A stretch of DNA of 9,858 bases from a bacterium (lineage in GTDB: Bacteria; Patescibacteria; Paceibacteria; UBA9973): the NCBI GenBank assembly GCA_021813235.1, contig JAKALG010000023.1, forward strand, positions 1-9,858, read 5' to 3'. Below, one piece after another: positions 1-4,944 of the stretch; positions within the stretch are counted from its first letter, which is position 1; each line of letters begins with the position of its first letter. A program made the translations under genes and the position numbers. The notes under the pieces were generated by a model, which had not been told where the DNA came from, did no database searches, and saw only the letters and a list, made by a program, of their open reading frames with translations.

Positions 1-10
1 AAAATATTTT

Positions 11-38
11 CTTAACCTATCATATATGATATATTAAG
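11..38. repeat. AT-rich imperfect palindrome downstream of the glycosylase gene
   Basis: CTTAA (11-15) pairs with TTAAG (34-38), and between them lies a perfect 14-base palindrome, TATCATATATGATA (18-31), offset by two unpaired bases on each side. It begins four bases past the glycosylase stop codon. Read on the minus strand it could form a weak, AU-only terminator hairpin, but no clean T-run follows, only AAAATATTTT. A protein-binding palindrome for a gene to the left is the alternative. Function is not established. Confidence 0.4.
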
Positions 39-42
39 GAAA

Positions 43-621
43 TTAACTTTTTATTTTCTCCAAAATTTTTGGGATTTTTTTGAAATCCTCTATTAGAGTT
101 TCTCTCATTCCGCCATTGTAGAGGGCAGTAGCCGGGTGATAGAGAGGAAGGAAATGCTTTGTATTTATATGATTGAATTTTTTTATTAAAAGTTTGCCGT
201 GGACATCAGAAATTTTTTCAGTAGGGAAGAAATCGTTCATAGAATGTCTACCTAAAAATACTACCAACTTTGGATTTATAAAATTAAGTTCTTCTATGAG
301 CCATTCTCTACACGCGTCTTTTTCTTCTGGAAGTGGGTCGCGATTGTTTGGCGGGCGATATTTCACAATGTTGGTGATGTAAATTTCTTCTCGTTTCATC
401 TTTATAGCTTCAAGCATTTCAGCTAAGAATTTTCCTGCAGCTCCTACGAAGGGATGGCCTTGTGCATCTTCACTTTTTCCTGGAGCTTCTCCTATAAAAA
501 CAATTTCTGATATAGGATTGCCATCTCCAGGAACAGGTTGAGTAGCCGTGTTTTTTAATTCACATTCACAATCCTGAAACCATTTTTCATGTATTTTTTT
601 GAGCTCTTCATTTTTATCCAT
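43..621 (-). CDS. Uracil-DNA glycosylase, family 4 type, with altered iron-sulphur ligands
   Basis: Probably removes uracil from DNA, leaving an abasic site for base-excision repair in the cytoplasm. The 192-residue protein has motif 1 GEAPG at 44-48 followed by E51-D52, then G-x-PFVG (55-60), the RPPNNRDP block (89-96) and the HPA motif at 162-164, the usual family-4 landmarks and length. Family-4 enzymes normally hold a [4Fe-4S] cluster on four cysteines: an N-terminal CxxC pair, the Cys of K-C-RPP, and a Cys about 16 residues later. Here the N-terminal pair is C18-x-C20, the K-C-RPP position is Tyr (Y88), and C104 is kept; there are no other cysteines. A canonical cluster therefore looks impossible. 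ATG at 621 lies 3 nt after the thrS stop, so the two are probably cotranscribed. No Shine-Dalgarno is visible. Family assignment is firm; activity is inferred. Confidence 0.9.
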   Translation of the reverse strand: MDKNEELKKIHEKWFQDCECELKNTATQPVPGDGNPISEIVFIGEAPGKSEDAQGHPFVGAAGKFLAEMLEAIKMKREEIYITNIVKYRPPNNRDPLPEEKDACREWLIEELNFINPKLVVFLGRHSMNDFFPTEKISDVHGKLLIKKFNHINTKHFLPLYHPATALYNGGMRETLIEDFKKIPKILEKIKS

Positions 622-624
622 AGC

Positions 625-2376
625 TTAAGAAATTTTTTTTGTAATTTCTTTCTTGAGTTTTGCGATGAGTTCTTCTTTTGAGATTTGACCAAGTTGTCCT
701 TTGTCGCGAGATTCCAAAGTGACTTTATCGGCTTCTATTTCTTTATCACCGATAACTATCCAGTAAGGGATTTTATTATTTTTAGCATCACGAACTTTTC
801 CTCCGAGGTTTGCTTCTTCGTCGTCTAATTGTACACGGATGCCATTTTCTTTTAACAATTCATAAACTTTTTTAGCGTATTCATTATGATTTGTTCTGAC
901 AGGAATAACTTTCACTTGTACCGGCGAGAGCCAAAGAGGGAAGATACCAGCATAATGTTCAATAAGGACTCCCATAAATCTTTCAAAAGACCCAAATATT
1001 GCAACATGTAAAACGACAACACGATGTTTTTTGCCATCTTCTCCTATATAATCCATTTCAAAATTGTTTGGTTGGTTAAAATCAAGCTGCACCGTGGTCA
1101 ATTGCCACTCTCTTCCTATTGAATCTTTTACTTTTATATCAATTTTAGGTCCATAAAAAGCAGCTTCTCCTTCCTCTACGCTGTATTTGAGACCCATTTT
1201 TTTTGCAGAATTTACTAATATTTTTTCAGCTTTTTCCCATACTTCATCACTTCCAAAATATTTTTCTTTGTTTTTTATATCTCGAGTAGAGACTTCAACT
1301 TTGTAATTATCAAAACCAAATATTTTATAAACTTTTTGCATTAATCCAAAAATCATTTCAATCTCTGATTCAATTTGATCGGCTCTTATGAAATGGTGAG
1401 TATCATCTTGGGTCAAATTCTTAACACGTAAAAGCCCAGAAAGTTCTCCACTTTTTTCGTTACGATAAACTGTTGTATTCTCTGCGATGCGTAAAGGTAG
1501 ATCACGATAACTATGTGGTTCTGCATTATATATTTCAAAATGATGGGGACAATTCATGGCTTTCATCACAAATTCCTCTCCATTTTCATCTGTCATTGTC
1601 GGCATCATGGCATCATATTTACCCATATGTCCACTACGTATATAAAGCTCTTTTTTTGCTATGTGTGGAATTGTAACGAAAGAATAACCCAAGTCTTCTT
1701 TTTCTTTTCGAATAAAATTCTCTAATTGAGTTCTGATTATATTGCCCTTTGGTAAATACATTGGTAATCCTTTTCCGACTAATTCAGAAACTGTAAACAA
1801 ACCCATTTCCTTCCCAATTTTCTTATGGTCTCTCTTTAACGCTTCTTCTCTTTGATTTAAATATTTTTCTAGTTCTTCTTTAGTAGAAAATGCGAGGCCA
1901 TAGATACGAGTAAGCATTTTATTTTTTTCATCTCCACGCCAATATGCACCAGCGACGCGGTCTAGTTTAAATGAATCTGCATTTATTTCTTTGCTTGGAT
2001 TTTCTAAATGTCCACCTCGGCATAAATCAACGAAACTCCCACATTTATAAAAAGTTATTTTTTCACCTTTTCCGACGATCTCATCTATAAGTTCTTTTTT
2101 ATATTCATTTTTTACAAAATATTCTTTTGCTTCTTTTCCCGTCTTTTCTTCATATGAAAATTCCTTCCAAGATTTCAAAATCTCTTTCATTTTCTTCTCT
2201 ATTTTAGGCAAATCTTTGTCAGAAATAGGAGAAGAAAACTCAAAATCATAATAAAAACCGTCTTCTATTGAGGGTCCTATGGTGTTTTTAGTATCAGGAT
2301 ATATTTCCAAAACAGCGGCTGCCAGAAGGTGAGCCAGGGAATGCCTTAAATTATGCAAATTATCAGTTGTTTCCAT
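625..2376 (-). CDS. thrS: Threonyl-tRNA synthetase lacking the TGS domain
   Basis: Charges tRNA-Thr with threonine using ATP in the cytoplasm; a class II synthetase. The 583-residue protein starts almost directly at the editing domain: H12-SLA-H16 and C119-RGG-H123 are the editing-site HxxxH and CxxxH motifs. The catalytic core follows. Zinc ligands are C276 (in MNCPHH), H327 (in TQDDTHH) and H457 (in VLHVAIFG). Motif 2 contains R305-N-E307, motif 3 is GSFERF (462-467), and the anticodon-binding domain runs from about 485 to the end. Typical enzymes are about 640 residues with an N-terminal TGS domain of roughly 60 residues, which is missing here. No in-frame upstream start could restore it in the short gap to rpmF. 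The editing and catalytic residues look intact. It is the first gene of a minus-strand pair with the glycosylase. Confidence 0.97.
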   Translation of the reverse strand: METTDNLHNLRHSLAHLLAAAVLEIYPDTKNTIGPSIEDGFYYDFEFSSPISDKDLPKIEKKMKEILKSWKEFSYEEKTGKEAKEYFVKNEYKKELIDEIVGKGEKITFYKCGSFVDLCRGGHLENPSKEINADSFKLDRVAGAYWRGDEKNKMLTRIYGLAFSTKEELEKYLNQREEALKRDHKKIGKEMGLFTVSELVGKGLPMYLPKGNIIRTQLENFIRKEKEDLGYSFVTIPHIAKKELYIRSGHMGKYDAMMPTMTDENGEEFVMKAMNCPHHFEIYNAEPHSYRDLPLRIAENTTVYRNEKSGELSGLLRVKNLTQDDTHHFIRADQIESEIEMIFGLMQKVYKIFGFDNYKVEVSTRDIKNKEKYFGSDEVWEKAEKILVNSAKKMGLKYSVEEGEAAFYGPKIDIKVKDSIGREWQLTTVQLDFNQPNNFEMDYIGEDGKKHRVVVLHVAIFGSFERFMGVLIEHYAGIFPLWLSPVQVKVIPVRTNHNEYAKKVYELLKENGIRVQLDDEEANLGGKVRDAKNNKIPYWIVIGDKEIEADKVTLESRDKGQLGQISKEELIAKLKKEITKKIS

Positions 2377-2383
2377 AATACTT

Positions 2384-2392
2384 ATATTATCA
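2384..2392 (-). promoter_or_regulatory. Extended -10 promoter for thrS
   Basis: On the minus strand TG (2392-2391), one base, then TAATAT (2389-2384) forms an extended -10 element. Only 7 nt separate it from the thrS ATG at 2376, so the predicted start of transcription falls at or next to the start codon. No convincing -35 box is seen, which is usual for extended -10 promoters. The short leader rules out a T-box or other long attenuator for thrS. Confidence 0.45.
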
Positions 2393-2420
2393 TATTTGAG
2401 AGGATTTTTGCTAGTTTGTT

Positions 2421-2448
2421 TTGCTTTTTGTATTTAATATGCTACTAT
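2421..2448 (+). promoter_or_regulatory. Promoter for rpmF, -35 plus extended -10
   Basis: TTGCTT (2421-2426) as -35 is separated by 16 bases from TACTAT (2443-2448) as -10, which is preceded by TG-C (2440-2442), an extended -10. Predicted transcription start is around 2455, only a few bases before the ATG at 2459. An AGGA (2449-2452) that could serve as Shine-Dalgarno would then lie outside the transcript. An alternative upstream -10, TAATAT (2435-2440), would include it. Confidence 0.5.
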
Positions 2449-2458
2449 AGGATACATT

Positions 2459-2686
2459 ATGGTAGTACGAATGAGACATACAAAATCGCATACAGCAAAC
2501 CGACGTTCTCATCATGCATTGATGAGCACAGGTCTTACTAAGTGTGCAAATTGTGGCAATTTCAAAAAGCGTCACACTGTTTGTGCATCTTGTGGATTTT
2601 ATCGCGGAATGAAGGTATTAGATTTGGTCAAAAAAATAGAAAAGAAACAGAAGAAAGAAAAAGCAAAGAAGGCAGAAGCAAAGTAA
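2459..2686 (+). CDS. rpmF: Large ribosomal subunit protein bL32
   Basis: Structural protein of the 50S ribosomal subunit. The 75-residue product has the basic N-terminus of the family (RHTKSHTANRRSHH), then a zinc ribbon with C29-x2-C32 and C42-x2-C45, followed by GFYRG and a lysine-rich tail. The N-terminus aligns residue for residue with the usual MAVPKRKTSKS-type start, which supports ATG at 2459 over the internal ATG four codons later. The tail (residues 57-75) is almost all Lys, Glu and Ala and is longer than in many homologues. It is divergent from thrS and precedes nusB, separated by a repeat hairpin. The retained four-cysteine form marks it as the zinc-binding paralogue type. Confidence 0.95.
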   Translation: MVVRMRHTKSHTANRRSHHALMSTGLTKCANCGNFKKRHTVCASCGFYRGMKVLDLVKKIEKKQKKEKAKKAEAK

Positions 2687-2693
2687 TAGCGAT

Positions 2694-2764
2694 TAGGCCT
2701 TAGGCACTAGGCACTAGCTAATTCAAAAAAGCTAAAGCCTAACGCCTAGAGCCTAGCGCCTGAA
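2694..2764 (+). repeat. Heptad-repeat hairpin, copy 1, upstream of nusB
   Basis: The left arm carries heptads TAGGCCT (2694), TAGGCAC (2701) and TAGGCAC (2708), ending in TAGC (2715-2718). A 12-nt loop (2719-2730) follows. The right arm is GCTA (2731-2734), then GCCTAAC (2737), GCCTAGA (2744), GCCTAGC (2751) and GCCTGAA (2758). Each TAGGC can pair with a GCCTA in register: 2708-2712 with 2737-2741, 2701-2705 with 2744-2748, and 2694-2698 with 2751-2755. This gives short 5-bp helices separated by 2x2 internal loops, about 19 pairs in all. It fills almost the whole rpmF-nusB gap and ends 4 bases before the nusB ATG. No T-run follows, so it is not a standard terminator. Function unknown. Confidence 0.85.
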
Positions 2765-2768
2765 ACAT

Positions 2769-3716
2769 ATGGCAAATAGGCACCTTTCAAGATCAATAGT
2801 TCTCCAAACGCTTTTCGAGCGGGATTTTATGACGACAAACGAGCAAGGTGTTGTTTGGGATGACAAAAAAACTAAAGAAGCTCTCAATAGAAATTTAAAA
2901 GAATTTGCTCCTGGTCTTGAGGACGATGTTTTCGTTTTGTCTCTAGTAGAACAAGTTTTGAAAAAATCTTCGGTTATTGATGAAATAATTAAAAAGGCTG
3001 CGCCAGATTGGCCACTAGAAAAAATTTCTGTTGTAGATAGAAATATTTTAAGGATTGGTTTAACGGAGCTTCTTTTTGGTGATAGAAAAGAAGTACCTCC
3101 TAAGGTTGCTATAAATGAAGCGATAGAATTAGCAAAAACTTTCGGCGGAGAAAATTCTGGTAAATTTGTAAATGGCGTATTGGGTGCTGTTTACAAAGAA
3201 ATAGGTGAGCCAGGAAAAGAACAAATAAGTAAAAAGAAAAAAATAGAAGAGCCCGTAGATATTACTAAATTACCTGTAGAAAAATTAGGCGGAGCTCTGA
3301 TTTATGCAAAAAAAGGTAAAGAAGTTTTATTTGCCTTAGTACATGATGTCTTTGGTTATTGGACTTTATCTAAAGGTAAAATTGGTGACAGTCCAGAGAT
3401 TGAGAATGAAACGATGGAAGAAGGAACTGTTAGAGAGATAAAAGAAGAAATTGGCTTGGATATTACGATAAAAGAAAAGATTGGAGAAAATGAATATGTT
3501 GCTTCTCATCCAGAGAAAGGAAAAACTTTGAAAAAAGTGACTTATTTTTTAGCAGAAAGTGTATATCAAGAATTAAAACTTGAAAATTCTGGTGGGCTAG
3601 ATAATGCTCGTTGGTTTCAATTGAAGGAGTTACCTGAACTCCGTATTTACAATGATATTATCCCACTTATTTCAAAAGCGATCGAAATTATTAGTAACAC
3701 AGGCACTAGGCGTTAG
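2769..3716 (+). CDS. NusB transcription antitermination factor fused to a Nudix hydrolase domain
   Basis: Residues 1-145 are Nus[18 protein letters not shown] at the N-terminus, [14 protein letters not shown] (90-103) and the signature [25 protein letters not shown] (115-139). NusB binds boxA RNA with S10/NusE to support rRNA transcription. After a charged linker (146-170) comes a Nudix fold (171-308). Its box keeps R222-E223, E226-E227 and G229, with E214 upstream. The spacing from G206 to E214 is 7 residues rather than the usual 5. LSKGK (200-204) before the box resembles the LPKGK of Ap4A-hydrolase-like Nudix proteins, so a dinucleoside polyphosphate or capped nucleotide substrate is possible but unproven. 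NusB alone is about 140 residues, so this is a genuine fusion at 315. The last residues, GTRR, and the TAG stop are encoded by a repeat element. An in-frame TAG at 2754 limits upstream starts. No Shine-Dalgarno is visible. Confidence 0.9.
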   Translation: MANRHLSRSIVLQTLFERDFMTTNEQGVVWDDKKTKEALNRNLKEFAPGLEDDVFVLSLVEQVLKKSSVIDEIIKKAAPDWPLEKISVVDRNILRIGLTELLFGDRKEVPPKVAINEAIELAKTFGGENSGKFVNGVLGAVYKEIGEPGKEQISKKKKIEEPVDITKLPVEKLGGALIYAKKGKEVLFALVHDVFGYWTLSKGKIGDSPEIENETMEEGTVREIKEEIGLDITIKEKIGENEYVASHPEKGKTLKKVTYFLAESVYQELKLENSGGLDNARWFQLKELPELRIYNDIIPLISKAIEIISNTGTRR

Positions 3717-3777
3717 GCACTAGGCACTAGCTAAATAAAAAGCTAAAGCCTAAAGTCTAAATTTCCTAAAGCCTAAT
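3700..3777 (+). repeat. Heptad-repeat hairpin, copy 2, upstream of rnc
   Basis: The left arm has heptads CAGGCAC (3700), TAGGCGT (3707), TAGGCAC (3714) and TAGGCAC (3721), ending in TAGCT (3728-3732). After an 8-nt loop, the right arm is AGCTA (3741-3745), GCCTAAA (3748), GTCTAAA (3755), a degenerate TCCTA (3764-3768) and GCCTAAT (3771). The core from 3714 to about 3753 nearly matches copy 1 from 2701, with a loop two bases shorter. The outer right arm has drifted: one G-U pair and an irregular spacer. The left arm overlaps the 3' end of the NusB-Nudix gene and supplies its stop codon, and the right arm ends 3 bases before the rnc ATG. No T-run follows. Confidence 0.85.
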
Positions 3778-3780
3778 CCC

Positions 3781-4476
3781 ATGATTCAGTTTTCAGATTT
3801 TGAAAAGAAAACAAAAATAGTTTTTAAAAATAAAGATTTGTTAAAGCAAGCTTTTATTCATCGTTCTTATATTAATGAAAATACGGGATCTCTCATTTCG
3901 CACAACGAAAGGTTGGAATTTTTAGGAGATGCCGTGCTTGAACTGATTGTGACCGATTTTCTCTACAGAAAATATCCAAATTACACAGAGGGAGAATTGA
4001 CAGCTATTCGTTCAGCTCTTGTAAACGCGATTATTATCTCAGAAGTAGCTTTGAAAGAAGGGATGAATGATTATTTGCTTTTATCTAAAGGTGAAGCCAA
4101 GGATAATGGTAAGGCTAGACAATATATTTTGGCCAATACATATGAAGCATATGTAGGAGCTCTATATCTAGATAGGGGGTATGATGTTGTAGATAAATTT
4201 GTAAAAACAACACTTTTGCCTCACACAGAAGAAATTGTTTCTAAAAAGTTGTGGCGTGACGCAAAAAGTTTAGTACAAGAAAAAGCCCAAGAATTTGTGC
4301 AAGTTACACCTTTATATAAAGTTTTACATGAGTCAGGTCCTGACCATGACAAACATTTTACCGTTGGTATTTATTTTGGACTTAATTTAATAGCTGAAGG
4401 AAAAGGTAAATCAAAACAAGAAGCCGAACAAAAGGCAGCAGAGACAGCATTAAAAATAAAAAATTGGATGGAATAA
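3781..4476 (+). CDS. rnc: Ribonuclease III
   Basis: Double-strand-specific endoribonuclease that matures rRNA precursors and cuts structured mRNAs. The 231-residue length is normal. The catalytic domain carries the signature HNERLEFLGDAVL (41-53), with metal ligands E46 and D50. The second metal-binding segment reads ANTYEAYVGALYLD (118-131), keeping E122 but with Asn at 119 where E. coli has Asp114 (ADTVEA). The double-stranded-RNA-binding domain spans about 160-227, with GPDHDKHF (186-193) and GKGKSKQEAEQKAA (207-220). ATG at 3781 follows the repeat with no Shine-Dalgarno. The next gene starts 3 nt after the stop, suggesting coupled translation. In many bacteria rnc is directly followed by smc; here smc comes two genes later. 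Identity is certain; the effect of N119 is not. Confidence 0.96.
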   Translation: MIQFSDFEKKTKIVFKNKDLLKQAFIHRSYINENTGSLISHNERLEFLGDAVLELIVTDFLYRKYPNYTEGELTAIRSALVNAIIISEVALKEGMNDYLLLSKGEAKDNGKARQYILANTYEAYVGALYLDRGYDVVDKFVKTTLLPHTEEIVSKKLWRDAKSLVQEKAQEFVQVTPLYKVLHESGPDHDKHFTVGIYFGLNLIAEGKGKSKQEAEQKAAETALKIKNWME

Positions 4477-4479
4477 TAT

Positions 4480-4863
4480 ATGAAAGATTTTCTTCATTGG
4501 CATTCTAAAAAATCTAAATTAGATTTAATTGAGCAAAGACCTCATTTTCATGAAGGAGAGGTTTGGTATGTAAGTTTGGGTTTAAATATTGGATATGAAC
4601 AAGACGGAAAAGGGTTGGATTATTTAAGACCAGTTTTAATTGTTAGAAAATTTAATAATGATGTTTGTTGGGTTTTGCCACTAACTCATACTCCGAAAGA
4701 TACTATTTATTATGCTTACATTCAAGTGCTAGGAAAACAAAGCACAGCTATACTTTCACAACTAAAACTTCTTGATGCCAAGCGTTTTAGCCATATGATT
4801 GATAAAATTTCAGAAGAGGACTTTAAATTAGTAACAAAAAAACTCAAAGAGTTAATTCCTTGA
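4480..4863 (+). CDS. PemK/MazF-family protein, solitary
   Basis: A 127-residue PemK/MazF-fold protein; members of this family are usually sequence-specific mRNA endoribonuclease toxins of type II toxin-antitoxin systems. Visible family features are FHEGEVWYVSLGLNIGYEQDGKG (23-45), R50-P51-VLIV, PLTH (67-70), ILSQ (91-94) and the D99-x2-R102 pair. R50 and T69 align with the two residues implicated in catalysis in B. subtilis MazF (R25, T48). An extra N-terminal segment of about 22 residues precedes the fold, and no other in-frame start is available to trim it. No antitoxin gene lies next to it: rnc ends 3 nt upstream and a terminator overlaps its 3' end. It may be a domesticated or regulatory member. 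Toxicity is inferred from the family only. Confidence 0.8.
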   Translation: MKDFLHWHSKKSKLDLIEQRPHFHEGEVWYVSLGLNIGYEQDGKGLDYLRPVLIVRKFNNDVCWVLPLTHTPKDTIYYAYIQVLGKQSTAILSQLKLLDAKRFSHMIDKISEEDFKLVTKKLKELIP

Positions 4864-4871
4864 GTTTTTTT
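4836..4871 (+). terminator. Intrinsic terminator overlapping the end of the PemK-like gene
   Basis: AAAAAAACTCAA (4836-4847) is the exact reverse complement of TTGAGTTTTTTT (4860-4871), giving a 12-bp stem with a 12-nt loop and a run of seven Ts. The TGA stop of the PemK-like gene (4861-4863) is inside the right arm. Most pairs are A-T, so strength may be modest. It would end the rpmF-nusB-rnc-pemK transcript. Confidence 0.6.
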
Positions 4872-4880
4872 GATTTATAC

Positions 4881-4911
4881 CTCGTGCCGAAGCACGAGTC
4901 GGGCCGAAGCC
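4881..4911 (+). other. Two consecutive hairpins with CGAA loops
   Basis: CTCGTGC (4881-4887) and GCACGAG (4892-4898) form a perfect 7-bp stem closing on CGAA. GGC (4902-4904) and GCC (4909-4911) form a second, short stem also closing on CGAA. The octamer GCCGAAGC is thus repeated at 4886-4893 and 4903-4910. The stretch is conspicuously GC-rich for this window. There is no T-run after it, so it is not an intrinsic terminator. It lies between the terminator of the PemK-like gene and the zinc-ribbon gene; function unknown. Confidence 0.6.
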
Positions 4912-4944
4912 ATTTAGAACTTTAGTGTAGCAAATTATAAATAA

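Noticed and set aside
173..382. Plus-strand small open frame opposite the glycosylase gene
   Set aside because: It lies wholly inside a well-supported gene on the other strand and shows no recognisable protein features or Shine-Dalgarno.
2377..2458. T-box or other riboswitch controlling thrS
   Set aside because: The gap to the divergent rpmF is only 82 bp and the likely promoter sits next to the ATG, leaving no room for a structured leader.
2694..3777. CRISPR array from the repeated TAGGC/GCCTA units
   Set aside because: The period is 7 bp with no spacers of CRISPR length, the arms are inverted, and no cas gene is present.
3781..4863. rnc end plus PemK-like gene as a toxin-antitoxin pair
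   Set aside because: The upstream partner is clearly a full-length RNase III with its RNA-binding domain, and no small antitoxin-sized gene lies on either side.
4881..4911. Intrinsic terminator formed by the CGAA-loop hairpins
   Set aside because: No T-run follows either hairpin; a better terminator with seven Ts lies just upstream at 4836-4871.
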